In this document: positions 1 through 9,394 of the stretch, in pieces | Layout of the letters: each line of letters opens with the position of its first letter | Numbering within the stretch: position 1 is the first letter of the stretch | Source of the DNA: Sphingobacterium micropteri | GTDB lineage: Bacteria; Bacteroidota; Bacteroidia; Sphingobacteriales; Sphingobacteriaceae | Direction of reading: 5' to 3' | Assembly (NCBI RefSeq): GCF_014692515.1 | Contig: NZ_JACOIK010000006.1 | Span: 282,455 to 346,454, forward strand | DNA: 64,000 nucleotides | Position numbers and translations under genes: made by a program | The notes under the pieces: generated by a model | The model's input: the letters and a program-made list of their open reading frames with translations, nothing else | What the model was told of the DNA's origin: nothing | Database searches by the model: none

Positions 1-684
1 CTTGCGGGTCATCATTTTGAAGTACCGACAGAAAGATGTGATACTGAGGTTTGCGATATTGGCAACCTCCTCCAGTGTGATATCGTTTTTGTAATGTGTA
101 TGTGTGTAGTTGAAGATATTGTTCAAACGAATATTGTCCGCTTCATTGGACTGATGAAACGTGGTTTGCGTTTTAACGATGGTTTCACATTCGTCACTTT
201 CCGCTAGCGTTTTCAATATCTGCAATAGACAGATCACCTTTCCGAGACCGCTCTCTTTGACGCAATCGTGCATCAATTGGGCAACCACTCGCTTTGTTTC
301 GCCTTTAATCAGCAAACCGCTTTTGGCTTTTTCAAATAATTTTGGGATTAAGTAGGATTCGGGCAACTGAAGCAGCTGCTTACCCAGACAATCAGGCAGA
401 AACTGCAACACGATAGCCTCAATATTGTAATCGGCATTGTTCTGAAAATATTCATCCTTACAACGCCATGCATGTGATAACTTTTCGCCGACCAATATAA
501 TTTCGTCTGGCGCAAATTGGCTGATATTATCCCCTATAAAACGGATGCCCTCACCGCGAATGGTGTAATGTAACTCTAGTTCAGCGTGATAATGCCATAC
601 ATTTCCAAAATTGGGCATGATGTCATGTCTGGCTGAAAATGAGCTTTCTAACTCTGCAGGAAGTTTTCGATATAAAGGTTTCAT
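1..684 (-). CDS. AraC-family transcriptional regulator, 3' end outside window
   Basis: Open frame of 228 codons on the minus strand that runs off the left edge. It begins with ATG at 684-682 (MKPLYRKLPAEL...). The N-terminal half has a cupin-like sensor look (WHYHAELELHYTIRGEG, then FIGDNISQFAPDEIILVGEKLSHAW), a common effector-binding domain of AraC regulators. From about residue 195 the first helix-turn-helix of an AraC domain starts (DITLEEVANIANLSITSFCRYFK); the second helix-turn-helix is beyond the window. It is divergent from the first pectin operon, so it may be a sugar-responsive regulator of that operon, but nothing in the sequence proves this. Family assignment is firm; ligand unknown. 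Confidence 0.88.
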   Translation of the reverse strand, partial: MKPLYRKLPAELESSFSARHDIMPNFGNVWHYHAELELHYTIRGEGIRFIGDNISQFAPDEIILVGEKLSHAWRCKDEYFQNNADYNIEAIVLQFLPDCLGKQLLQLPESYLIPKLFEKAKSGLLIKGETKRVVAQLMHDCVKESGLGKVICLLQILKTLAESDECETIVKTQTTFHQSNEADNIRLNNIFNYTHTHYKNDITLEEVANIANLSITSFCRYFKMMTRK

Positions 685-1220
685 AAATGAAACAAATTAA
701 TCCTTAAACAATGTATCCTTCTGATTAAGTTTTCGAAGATAATATTTTTATTCGGTTATAGATGATAATATGCTATAATGAAAAAAGATTGTTACAAGAG
801 TCCTGAAGTCCTTCAGCACCTAATCAGTGTACCTTAGACGGATTTATCGAGAAAAAAACAATTTTTTTTCTCAAAAAAAGTTTATAGATGTCAATGCAAT
901 TTTTAAATATATCGATATGATAATATTGTATACTAAGTAGGTAAATTTGGACACTAACAGATACTGCATATTACGTTACTTTGAAGATTCGATTAAAATA
1001 ATGTTAGATAATAGCAAGTCTTATCGTTAAAATAGGTTGTTTTTGAGCGTGTTGTATGCTGTGTGCTATTTGCTTACACAGCCATAAGAACTTTGATTTT
1101 TTATTGTATGTTTTTGACTTTGTTGTAAACGCTGAAAATGGGTTTTTCACGTTATTTTTTGGGGTGTTGGTTGTTGTGCTATTAATAAAAATAAAGAGGG
1201 AACAGATATAAATTTGAGAC
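685..1220. other. divergent intergenic region (536 bp)
   Basis: AT-rich region between the divergent AraC gene and the DUF3826 gene. No convincing gene is seen; the open frames here have no recognisable protein character. It holds a candidate operator/promoter at 917-983 and then a long leader of about 230 bp before the first start codon. Confidence 0.6.
917..983 (+). promoter_or_regulatory. candidate operator and promoter of first SusCD operon
   Basis: A -7-like box TTACTTTG (976-983; consensus TAnnTTTG, one mismatch). At -51 from it lies ATTGTATAC (925-933), close to the half-site ATGRTAYAA found before the other pectin units; the -30 copy (946) is poor. The 29 bp from 917 also match the stretch from 21068 upstream of the second SusCD operon at about 22 of 29 positions, with the same 59-bp distance to the -7 box. 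The spacing agreement is what makes this credible. Confidence 0.45.
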
Positions 1221-1892
1221 ATGAAAACAAAAATGAATTGGTGTATGTGCTTGTTGTTGACCTTGTTGGTTAGTAACGGATTTGCGCAAACCGAGCAAGA
1301 TGAGTATATGAAAGTAATCACCGAGCGATCCGACAAGATTATTGCGGAACTGGGGATCCTAGATTCCATAACCTATTATCAAGCACGAGCGCTCGTCGTA
1401 AACCAATATGCGGCAATCAATGCGCATCACGAAGCACGCGAGGCCGAGATTAAAAAAATCAAAGAGAAGTTCGCCGGACAGGAAGCGTTGCTTGACCAGA
1501 CACGTGCGGCATACGAAGCCGAAGAAGATGCGAGGCTGCGGGTATTGCATGCAGCATTTATTAAGAAGTTGGAAGATGTGCTTGCGCCTATGCAGATTGA
1601 AGCCGTGAAGAACGGAATGACTTATGGCGTATTGCCCCTAACCTATCGCGCATTTCAAGAGATGATTCCGACATTGAAGAGCGAAGAGAAAGCTTGGATA
1701 TTACTTTGGCTTACAGAAGCACGTGAGATGGCTATGGACGCACCGGATTCGAAGGGGAAACATCAGATTTTTGGTAAATACAAAGGACGTATTAATAACT
1801 ACCTATCTAACAAGGGATACGATCTACAAAAAGAGGGGGACGCGTGGAAGGCGCGCCGGGAAGCAGCGAAAAAAAATGAAGGGAACAAATAA
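1221..1892 (+). CDS. DUF3826-type secreted protein
   Basis: 223 residues with a signal peptide (cleavage likely after GFAQ, residues 20-23), so periplasmic or surface. The mature part is helical and highly charged, with a long coiled-coil-prone stretch at about 65-115 and a conserved-looking segment LKSEEKAWILLWLTEAREMAMD followed by KGKHQIFGKYKGRINNYL. This pattern matches the DUF3826 family, which is known from pectin utilisation loci of Bacteroidota; no biochemical role is known to me. It is the first gene of the operon with the SusC gene 58 bp downstream, so it probably helps handling of a pectin fragment. Start chosen as the first ATG giving a complete signal peptide. Confidence 0.8.
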   Translation: MKTKMNWCMCLLLTLLVSNGFAQTEQDEYMKVITERSDKIIAELGILDSITYYQARALVVNQYAAINAHHEAREAEIKKIKEKFAGQEALLDQTRAAYEAEEDARLRVLHAAFIKKLEDVLAPMQIEAVKNGMTYGVLPLTYRAFQEMIPTLKSEEKAWILLWLTEAREMAMDAPDSKGKHQIFGKYKGRINNYLSNKGYDLQKEGDAWKARREAAKKNEGNK

Positions 1893-1950
1893 GCATTTTG
1901 TCGAGGAATATGGTTTACGAGCCATAATCATATATGCAGTTAATTAAACG

Positions 1951-4900
1951 ATGAAGAAGCAATTTATTTTTATGAAGAAGCTATTATATAAAGGGGCACG
2001 GTTACTTAGCCCTCTGGTTGTTTTAGCGCCGATGCAATTCGCACAAGCAGTCGAAATAACACACGAAATAGCAGCGCATGCACCGCTTTTCGTAAACGTG
2101 ACGGGGAAAGTGCTGGATCCGGAGGGAAATCCCGTAATTGGAGCCACCGTCGCTATAAAAGGGACAACGACAGGCACAAAAACAGATGTAGATGGTGTTT
2201 TTAGAATAAACCTGCCACAAGGAGATGAGATATTGGTGATTAGCTACGTGGGTTATAAAACCCAGGAGTATCCGGTAAATAACCAGAAGAACGTATCCGT
2301 GACTTTGGAGCCGGTTGATGCATTGGATGAAGTTGTGGTTGTGGGATACGGTACACAGAAAAAAGCCCACTTGACGGGTGCAGTAGAAACAGTGGACATG
2401 GAAGAAATAGAAGATCTTCCCGCTACTAATATCGGTGCGGCCTTAGCAGGTCGTCTTGTCGGAATAGACATTTCAGGAGGTGCCTCGCGGCCAGGCTCCA
2501 AGGCTACTATACGGGCGCGTGAGCCAGTGATGGCGGGGAAAGATGCCGGTACAGGAGAACCGTTGTACGTTATTGACGGTGTTATACAAGTTGATGCACA
2601 GAATAATCCCGAGTCGACACAATTTAACAATCTGGATCCTTCCGAGGTAGAAAGTATTTCGATTTTGAAAGATGGAGCAACGGCCGTATATGGTGTTCGG
2701 GGGGCAAATGGTGTTGTGTTAGTAACGACTAAGCGTGGTAAGGAGGGGAAGCCTCGGATTTCATACAACGGCTCGTACGCTGTCAACGACAGGACCTATC
2801 GCACCAAAATGATGAATGCATATGAGTTTGGTCAGTACTTCAATATTATGAATGGGAAATATGGTGCCAACGTTGATCCTAATAGTGAGTTATATCGTGA
2901 TCGCATTTTTTCGCAAGACGAGTTGGAGCATTTTAAAGGGCTAGATTACAATTGGCTGGATGATGCGTGGAAAACATCGTACAATACCCGTCACGCTTTA
3001 AATCTCAGTGGTGGATCAGACCGTGCAACCTATTTTGCCGGTGTTGCCTACAGTAAACAAAATGGAAACCTCGGAACGCTTGATTATAACAAGTGGAATT
3101 TTCGGGCAGGAACGGACATTAAGGTTGCTTCCAATTTTAAAGTAGGTTTACAATTATCAGGAAACGAGGATCAGCTGGATAAAACTTTTAATAAGGTTTC
3201 TGGAGAGGGTGCGGAAGATGATTATCGAAATTTGCTGTTAGCTGCTCCATATGTTCCCGCCTATATAAATGGTTTGCCCGTCAAGCTTCCTGGCCGCCCA
3301 AATGATCTTTCCGCGTATCATTTTTATGAAATTGAGCGGTTGGGAAATTTAGCAGAGACGGATTCTAGATTTTTTTCGGTGAATATCTCCGCAGAGTATG
3401 AAGCACCATTTTTAGAGGGATTGAAAGCGCGGGCGACATATGCACGTAATATGCGGAATTCTGCGGGTAGTCAGATCGGAACCAAATACGAGTTATACGA
3501 ATTTAGCAGACAAGGCGCGCATGGTCACATTTATGATGGTGCCACCAATCCGACTCCGTTAACAGTAAGCAACGGTAATCGCTTATATTTCTCCAACAGA
3601 CGTGGAACAAATACACAGATTAATTTTTTTCTAACATATGACAAGCAAATCGGTAATCATCATCTCAGCGGTTTGTTCTCGGTAGAACGCGGGGAAGCGA
3701 ACGGTAACCAAGAAGATGTATGGAAGGCAGACCCGTTGGAAACTACAAACGGACAATTCGGTTCGGCATTTGGAGCGGTGGACGGACGGACTTTTGCGTA
3801 TGAATCGGGGACACTCGGTTACATCGGTCGAGTAAATTATCGTTACGGCGAAAAATATCTGGCAGAGTTTCTTTTTCGTACGGATGCATCGACTAAATTC
3901 GCTCCGGAAAACTATTGGGGTAAATTTTACTCTGCATCCGCTGGATGGGTATTGAGTGAGGAGAACTTTTTTAACGTAAAGGGGGTCGATTTTTTAAAAT
4001 TACGTTACTCAATCGGATTGATGGGTAATGACCAATTTCCCGCTTGGTCTTGGCGACAACGTTATACTTATCAAGTTGGAAAGGGACCAGTGTTTGGAGG
4101 CAACGATCAGGCTGCCACGGGTATGAAAATGGAGCGTACACCCAATAGAGACGCCACGTGGAGCGATGAGTTTAAAAATAACTTCGGGGTAGATGCCCGT
4201 TTTATGAACCACAGACTCTCCATGACGTTGGATGGTTATTACAATAAAGCTTATAATATCTTATTAGAACGGATTGGGAATGTCCCTATCTCAGTAGGAG
4301 GTTCTGTGGCTCCAGAGAATTTTGGAAAAGTGGACACCTACGGTTACGAGGTCAGTGTGGGATGGGATGATAAGGTTGGTCGTGATTTTCGTTATGGAAT
4401 AAAAACCCGGTTCTCTTGGTCTGATGTTCGAATCAAGCGACTGGAGTATTCTCCTATCGATGAAATGTATCCCTGGAAAAACAGAAATGGCACTTCGCAA
4501 GATATTGGCAAATGGGGATATGATAATCTGGGTATGTTCAAAACACAAGAAGATATCGATGCTTATGTGAGCGAATATAATATTCAGCAAGTATTCGGCA
4601 GGACCGTTGATCAGCTCCGTCCTGGTATGTTGTATTATCGCGATGTGCGCGGTCCTTTACAAGGCGATGGGACATTTGCTGAACCAGATGGTATTATTGA
4701 TGAAAACGATTTGATACAATTAAGTAATCGCGAAAACAATCTTTATAACCTGGGCTTTACTTTAAAAGCGGGATATAAAAATTTCTCTGTAGAGACTGTA
4801 ATCTCAGGAAGCTTTGGTGGATGGGCAGAGATCGGAGGGTCAGAGCGGAAGAAGCTAAACAACGATATTACCCGGGTATATAATAATCTTCCGGTTATTT

Positions 4901-5217
4901 GGAACGATATCTATGATCCTGAACTTAACCCTACGGGTACCATGCCGAATCCGAATTGGGAGGAAATGTATAGCGTGAGCTCCAATTTTTGGAAAGTGAG
5001 TGCTTTCCGCATGCGAATGACGAGTTTAAATTTCAATTATACATTACCAAAGGATCTGGTTTCAAAAATGAAATTATCGAATGCGCGCCTTTATTTTACA
5101 GCTATGAATCCTATGGGGTTATACCATGCTTTCAATTACAAAGACACGTATGGCACATCTTGGGATTCCTATCCGAACTTAAAGACATTTTCTTTTGGTC
5201 TTAACGTAACGTTGTAA
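1951..5217 (+). CDS. SusC/RagA-type TonB-dependent outer-membrane transporter
   Basis: 1088 residues, the usual SusC length. Order of parts: signal peptide (an alternative start at 1972, MKKLLYKGARLLSP, gives a neater one), carboxypeptidase-regulatory-like beta-sandwich domain at about 50-125 (VTGKVLDPEGNPVIGATVAIKG), TonB-box/linker (DEVVVVGYGTQKK), plug domain at about 135-250 (LYVIDGV, ILKDGATAVYG, GANGVVLVTTKRG), then the 22-strand barrel to the C-terminal strand ending FSFGLNVTL. It imports oligosaccharides across the outer membrane together with the SusD partner encoded 21 bp downstream. The DUF3826 gene before it and the pectate lyases after it point to homogalacturonan oligomers as cargo (inference). 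Confidence 0.96.
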   Translation: MKKQFIFMKKLLYKGARLLSPLVVLAPMQFAQAVEITHEIAAHAPLFVNVTGKVLDPEGNPVIGATVAIKGTTTGTKTDVDGVFRINLPQGDEILVISYVGYKTQEYPVNNQKNVSVTLEPVDALDEVVVVGYGTQKKAHLTGAVETVDMEEIEDLPATNIGAALAGRLVGIDISGGASRPGSKATIRAREPVMAGKDAGTGEPLYVIDGVIQVDAQNNPESTQFNNLDPSEVESISILKDGATAVYGVRGANGVVLVTTKRGKEGKPRISYNGSYAVNDRTYRTKMMNAYEFGQYFNIMNGKYGANVDPNSELYRDRIFSQDELEHFKGLDYNWLDDAWKTSYNTRHALNLSGGSDRATYFAGVAYSKQNGNLGTLDYNKWNFRAGTDIKVASNFKVGLQLSGNEDQLDKTFNKVSGEGAEDDYRNLLLAAPYVPAYINGLPVKLPGRPNDLSAYHFYEIERLGNLAETDSRFFSVNISAEYEAPFLEGLKARATYARNMRNSAGSQIGTKYELYEFSRQGAHGHIYDGATNPTPLTVSNGNRLYFSNRRGTNTQINFFLTYDKQIGNHHLSGLFSVERGEANGNQEDVWKADPLETTNGQFGSAFGAVDGRTFAYESGTLGYIGRVNYRYGEKYLAEFLFRTDASTKFAPENYWGKFYSASAGWVLSEENFFNVKGVDFLKLRYSIGLMGNDQFPAWSWRQRYTYQVGKGPVFGGNDQAATGMKMERTPNRDATWSDEFKNNFGVDARFMNHRLSMTLDGYYNKAYNILLERIGNVPISVGGSVAPENFGKVDTYGYEVSVGWDDKVGRDFRYGIKTRFSWSDVRIKRLEYSPIDEMYPWKNRNGTSQDIGKWGYDNLGMFKTQEDIDAYVSEYNIQQVFGRTVDQLRPGMLYYRDVRGPLQGDGTFAEPDGIIDENDLIQLSNRENNLYNLGFTLKAGYKNFSVETVISGSFGGWAEIGGSERKKLNNDITRVYNNLPVIWNDIYDPELNPTGTMPNPNWEEMYSVSSNFWKVSAFRMRMTSLNFNYTLPKDLVSKMKLSNARLYFTAMNPMGLYHAFNYKDTYGTSWDSYPNLKTFSFGLNVTL

Positions 5218-5238
5218 TATTCATAAAAAATTAGAAAA

Positions 5239-7251
5239 ATGAAAAAGATCTTATATATACACTTATTGGTGTCTTCGCTTCTTACGTTATTCAGTTGTAG
5301 TGATAAGTTTTTGGAAGAGAAACGTGATATGACAGCTGTGAATGAAGAGGTCTTTCAAGATCCTGTTTTAGCCCAGGCTTATGTGGATTATGTATACGGA
5401 TTATTCTTACCCGCAAATAATGGCACTGGATTTATATCGACTAATACAGCTTCTGAAAGTGGATCCTATAATAACATCTTTGCGCAAACTACTGATGAGT
5501 TGGCTGGGGAAACCGACTTCAACAAGGAATGGGCAGCTATTTCGTTTGTCAACAACCATGCTAATAAGTATTTCGGACAACGCATGTCTACAAACATCAA
5601 CAACAATACGTGGACGCGGTTAAGGCAAATCAATTTATTTTTGTCAGAGATTGACAAGCATGGCATGGGAGACGATCTGAAGAACCCCTTGAAAGGACAG
5701 ATGTATTTTTGGCGCGCTTGGCAATACTTTGAGCTAGTAAGGTTGTATGGAGGTGTGCCGTTAGTTTTAGTGCCGCAAAGCCCGTCTGTAGGTGACATTG
5801 AGGAAAATTCAGTTCCGCGTAGTTCTACTTCCGATTGTATTGAACAAATTTGTGCGGATCTTGATATGGCTGTGGAATTATTGCCCGGCAGTTGGAGCGG
5901 TGCGAATTGGGGACGTATTACTAGTGGAGCCGCTGCTGCGGTGAAGGGGCGTGTGTTGTTAACATGGGCCAGCCCGATATATAATCCAAATGATGATGTG
6001 GAAAGGTGGCAAGCAGCCTATGATGCTAATCAAGAGGCGAAAACACTGTTGGTGCAAAACGGTTTTGGTCTTTACACGGAAGGGAATCTCGCGAATGGCG
6101 AGGCATGGGGCAATATGTGGTTTAAGGAGGAGGGAAATCCGGAAGCCATTATTGTTTTTGGATTCAACAATATGCCAAAAGGCGGAAATTTTACGAAAAA
6201 CAGCGGCTGGGAACAAGCCATTAGACCCAGAGAAATTAGTGGTGGCGGTTCGGTGACCCCGACTAAACAAATAGTAGAAGCATTTCCGATGAAAGATGGG
6301 AAGCGCATCGATGATGCCTCTTCTGCGTATGTTTATGATGCGAATAAATTCTACAAAAATAGAGATCCAAGATTCTATAAATCTTTTGCGTATAACGGTG
6401 CAATCTGGCCGTTCGCTGGTGAAGAAGGATATCGGGTGTGGACCTATTCATGGAAAGAAAATGCAAACGGAGCATACAAATCGACGGAAACAAGAGGTGC
6501 AAACGGCAGTGGAATATACGTACGTAAAGCTTCCAATATAAACGCGAGCAACGCAATCAATAACTTCGAAGAAAGTGGAACAGACTTTATGGAATACCGC
6601 TTTGCGGAATTAGTTTTGAACATTGCTGAGTGTGCGGTTGGTATCAATCGTCTAAATGAAGGGTTGGAAGGGCTGAAGGCTATACGAGAGCGTGCAGGTG
6701 TGGAAAATAATGACGGTTCGTACGGCTTAGCTGCTGTTGCTGGGAATAGGGACAAGTTGTTCAAAGCAATCCTAGACGAAAGGAAAGTTGAACTAGCTTA
6801 TGAAGGTAAGCGTTTCTACGATTTGAGACGTTGGATGCTCTTCGATAACGAGACCGGTATGAATACCCGTTTGGGAATTCCGGTACTTAATGGTACGAGA
6901 CGGACGGGGTACAGGATAACTGTTCGTAATGAGGACGTGCCATTCTATAGCGCTGTAGATCCATTGTTGGGAGAGGCGGCTCCGCTGGTTAATAGAAACG
7001 CGACAAGTTATCCCGAAGGTATAGCGACATATGACGAATATGTTGATTATCTATACGATAATTATTTTTTAGTTGAAGAGCGAGACGATTTAGACCGTAC
7101 AAATGTTTCTCCGGCTTGGACATTTAGGTGGTATCCGGAGTACTATTATTTTGGAATACATCAGGGCGTTTTAGAAGGATCTCCCTACCTCGAACAAACA
7201 AAGGGATGGAATAGCTTTGACGGTGCTGGAACTTTCGATCCGTTACAGTAA
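5239..7251 (+). CDS. SusD/RagB-type surface glycan-binding lipoprotein
   Basis: 670 residues. The N-terminus is a lipoprotein signal ending in a lipobox (SLLTLFSC, Cys about residue 20) followed by SDKFLEEKRD, the standard SusD opening. TPR-like helices follow (GQMYFWRAWQYFELVRLYGGVPLV is the SusD signature region), and the C-terminal part has the RagB signature (EYRFAELVLNIAECA, ILDERKVELAYEGKRFYDLRRW). It caps the SusC barrel and binds the incoming oligosaccharide at the cell surface. Encoded directly after susC and followed by a strong terminator, so the operon 1221-7251 ends here. Confidence 0.96.
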   Translation: MKKILYIHLLVSSLLTLFSCSDKFLEEKRDMTAVNEEVFQDPVLAQAYVDYVYGLFLPANNGTGFISTNTASESGSYNNIFAQTTDELAGETDFNKEWAAISFVNNHANKYFGQRMSTNINNNTWTRLRQINLFLSEIDKHGMGDDLKNPLKGQMYFWRAWQYFELVRLYGGVPLVLVPQSPSVGDIEENSVPRSSTSDCIEQICADLDMAVELLPGSWSGANWGRITSGAAAAVKGRVLLTWASPIYNPNDDVERWQAAYDANQEAKTLLVQNGFGLYTEGNLANGEAWGNMWFKEEGNPEAIIVFGFNNMPKGGNFTKNSGWEQAIRPREISGGGSVTPTKQIVEAFPMKDGKRIDDASSAYVYDANKFYKNRDPRFYKSFAYNGAIWPFAGEEGYRVWTYSWKENANGAYKSTETRGANGSGIYVRKASNINASNAINNFEESGTDFMEYRFAELVLNIAECAVGINRLNEGLEGLKAIRERAGVENNDGSYGLAAVAGNRDKLFKAILDERKVELAYEGKRFYDLRRWMLFDNETGMNTRLGIPVLNGTRRTGYRITVRNEDVPFYSAVDPLLGEAAPLVNRNATSYPEGIATYDEYVDYLYDNYFLVEERDDLDRTNVSPAWTFRWYPEYYYFGIHQGVLEGSPYLEQTKGWNSFDGAGTFDPLQ

Positions 7252-7277
7252 AGAACAAAGTTAAAAATCAGAAAACT

Positions 7278-7310
7278 CCTCGTTCCAAAAAGGGGCGAGG
7301 TGTTTTTGTT
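7278..7310 (+). terminator. rho-independent terminator of first SusCD operon
   Basis: Nine-bp stem CCTCGTTCC (7278-7286) with GGGGCGAGG (7292-7300), two G-T pairs, loop AAAAA, then TGTTTTTGTT. It lies 26 bp after the SusD stop codon. Confidence 0.85.
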
Positions 7311-7463
7311 TATAATGTATTGCAAACCTTTTTATCGCGGGGGAGCTTGTCGTTTGCACTGGGGCAATTGGATAACGAATATCAGAAGGTTGCCATGGAC
7401 CGCGTGGAAAAGATGGTCGAGAGAGTACAACCTGCTTTGGCCACCGATAAAAGGAATAACCAT

Positions 7464-7562
7464 ATGGGTTTGGATCCAAATAACGGATAAGACGCTGCCG
7501 CGATATCAGAATCTGGCTATGCCAACATAGAGATCTACCTGAACAAACTCGCTGCGAAGTAA
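7464..7562 (+). pseudogene. C-terminal remnant of a deleted pectate lyase gene
   Basis: Reading from 7464 gives MGLDPNNG, an in-frame TAA (7488-7490), then DAAAISESGYANIEIYLNKLAAK and a stop at 7560-7562. This is the same C-terminal tail as in the two intact pectate lyases downstream (MGLDPKNPNDAAEITESGYANIELYLNELASKG and its sister). Only about 32 codons of lyase are left. The same frame continues open upstream (about 7299-7463) with a protein-like stretch (LGQLDNEYQKVAMDRVEKM, VERVQPALATDKRNN) that I do not recognise, so the remnant may be a fusion of pieces of two genes left by a deletion. The old gene's terminator survives at 7584. Firm as a remnant; the upstream piece is uncertain. Confidence 0.85.
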
Positions 7563-7583
7563 AAACAACAGCTTGCTTACTAT

Positions 7584-7626
7584 ACGTCTCCTATATTGTC
7601 GCCGACTAATATAGGAGACGTTTTTG
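7584..7626 (+). terminator. strong terminator left behind the lyase remnant
   Basis: Perfect 14-bp stem ACGTCTCCTATATT (7584-7597) with AATATAGGAGACGT (7608-7621), 10-base loop, then TTTTTG. It follows the remnant's stop by 21 bp, as a terminator would follow a working gene. Confidence 0.9.
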
Positions 7627-7636
7627 TTCGGATAAT

Positions 7637-7695
7637 ATGGTACAAATAGTCGTGAAGATATTATAGATAAATCGCCCGTCATCTCGCTAACTTTG
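7637..7695 (+). promoter_or_regulatory. pectin-regulon operator and promoter for two pectate lyases
   Basis: Exact Bacteroidota -7 box TAACTTTG (7688-7695). Half-sites ATGGTACAA (7637-7645) and ATATTATAG (7658-7666) lie at -51 and -30 from the box, 21 bp apart, exactly as before the genes at 32280 and 34094. Direct repeats two helical turns apart are typical for AraC-type DNA-binding domains, including those of hybrid two-component regulators (inference on the regulator). Confidence 0.7.
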
Positions 7696-7754
7696 ATCTC
7701 ACTGATATCAATTGGTAGGTGATATACCTAGATATTATCATTAAATTTATGTAT

Positions 7755-9392
7755 ATGAACAAAATATTTTCATTACTTGTGGTGATTATTGCAGTAGCCA
7801 CTATACAAGAAGCAAGGGCACAGTACCCGAAAATACCGGCGGAAGTAAAGGCGGAAACCGATGAATTGATGCGGAAGGCACAGGAGCAGTCTGATCTCGC
7901 CTGGAAAAAAGCCTGGCCGACTATAGTACAATATGCCAAACAAGGGAAACCTTATATTCCTTGGGCTTCTCGCTTGACAGATTTACCGCAGGCGGAAATC
8001 CCAGCCTTTCCGGGAGCTGAAGGTGGCGGTAAGTACTCCTTTGGTGGCCGGGGTGGTAAGGTGATTGTGGTCACCAGTCTGGAAGATAACGGCCCGGGAA
8101 CTTTAAGAGAAGCCTGTGAACAAGGAGGGCCGCGTATTATCGTGTTTAATGTGGCGGGAATTATTCGCTTGAAAACACCCCTGATGATTCGCGCGCCTTA
8201 TGTTACCATTGCCGGTCAATCTGCTCCGGGCGATGGTGTTTGTGTGGCAGGGGAGTCCGTTTGGATCGATACCCACGATGTTGTTATCCGACACATGCGT
8301 TTCCGTCGGGGCGAAACCTATGTTGGTAGACGAGACGATGCCATCGGAGGTAATCCCGTTGGGAATATTATGATCGACCATGTTTCGGCCAGCTGGGGAC
8401 TAGATGAGAATATGTCTATTTACCGCCATATGTATAGCCCGGGAGGAGACTATCCAGAAGTGAAATTAGGAACGGTAAATGTGACCATACAGAATAGTAT
8501 TTTCTCGGAAGCTTTAGATACGTACAACCATTCTCTAGGGAGTACACTGGGGGGCGAAAATTGTTCCTTTATGCGAAACCTTTGGGCAAATAATGCTGGA
8601 AGGAATCCGTCGATTGGTTGGAACGGTATCTTTAATTTTGTGAATAATGTGGTGTTCAACTGGAGCCACCGTACCACCGATGGTGGCGACTATACCGCGC
8701 AATATAATATCATCAATAACTATTACAAACCCGGACCTGTAACCCCAGTGGGTAAAGATATCTCCCATCGTATTTTAAGGCCTGACGCAGTATTGTCGCG
8801 CTTGGATACCTTGATGTATGGCCGTGCGCATGTTGCCGGAAATATTATTGACGGTAATGCTGCAGTAACAGCGGATAACTGGAATGGTGGCGTGCAATTA
8901 AATGGTAAAGAAGGAAGCCTGAGCAAGGAAGAGGCACAACATTATTTAGCATTGATCAAATATGATAAGCCGTTTCCAATGCCGGAAATGACCATTTTGT
9001 CATCGGATAATACCTTTGACCACGTCATGGATAATGCCGGAGCAACGCTGCCCAAAAGAGATCCGGTGGATGAGCGTATTATTCGTACCGTGAAAACCGG
9101 TAAACCGGAGTACGCTGAAGGTTTAGACCCCGAGTCATTTTATCAGTTTAAACATAGAAGGCTTCCCGCTGATTCGTACAAACAGGGTATTATCACCGAC
9201 GTCGCTCAGGTGGGGGGCTACCCCGAATATAAGGGTAAACCTTATAGAGATACCGACAACGACGGTATTCCGGATGACGTAGAAGTAAAAATGGGATTGG
9301 ATCCTAAAAATCCAAATGACGCGGCTGAAATAACCGAATCAGGTTATGCTAACATTGAGCTTTACTTAAATGAATTAGCGTCAAAAGGATAA
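7755..9392 (+). CDS. secreted pectate lyase, PL1-type parallel beta-helix
   Basis: 545 residues from the ATG at 7755, chosen because it gives a compact signal peptide (MNKIFSLLVVIIAVATIQEARA); upstream ATGs in frame at 7719 and 7749 would lengthen it. The beta-helix runs from about 75 to 390: FPGAEGGGKYSFGGRGGKVI, then GPGTLREAC, TIAGQSAPGDGVCVAG, RHMRFRRG, and the DHVSASWGLDEN stretch near the calcium and substrate site. The end has a thrombospondin-type-3-like calcium loop (DTDNDGIPDDVE). It should cleave de-methylated homogalacturonan by beta-elimination in the periplasm or at the surface. Its sister gene starts 2 bp after its stop, so the two form one operon. Confidence 0.93.
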   Translation: MNKIFSLLVVIIAVATIQEARAQYPKIPAEVKAETDELMRKAQEQSDLAWKKAWPTIVQYAKQGKPYIPWASRLTDLPQAEIPAFPGAEGGGKYSFGGRGGKVIVVTSLEDNGPGTLREACEQGGPRIIVFNVAGIIRLKTPLMIRAPYVTIAGQSAPGDGVCVAGESVWIDTHDVVIRHMRFRRGETYVGRRDDAIGGNPVGNIMIDHVSASWGLDENMSIYRHMYSPGGDYPEVKLGTVNVTIQNSIFSEALDTYNHSLGSTLGGENCSFMRNLWANNAGRNPSIGWNGIFNFVNNVVFNWSHRTTDGGDYTAQYNIINNYYKPGPVTPVGKDISHRILRPDAVLSRLDTLMYGRAHVAGNIIDGNAAVTADNWNGGVQLNGKEGSLSKEEAQHYLALIKYDKPFPMPEMTILSSDNTFDHVMDNAGATLPKRDPVDERIIRTVKTGKPEYAEGLDPESFYQFKHRRLPADSYKQGIITDVAQVGGYPEYKGKPYRDTDNDGIPDDVEVKMGLDPKNPNDAAEITESGYANIELYLNELASKG

Positions 9393-9394
9393 AG

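Noticed and set aside
1004..1369. Minus-strand protein of 121 residues upstream of the first pectin operon
   Set aside because: Low-complexity composition of AT-rich intergenic DNA, and it overlaps the start of a well-supported gene on the other strand.
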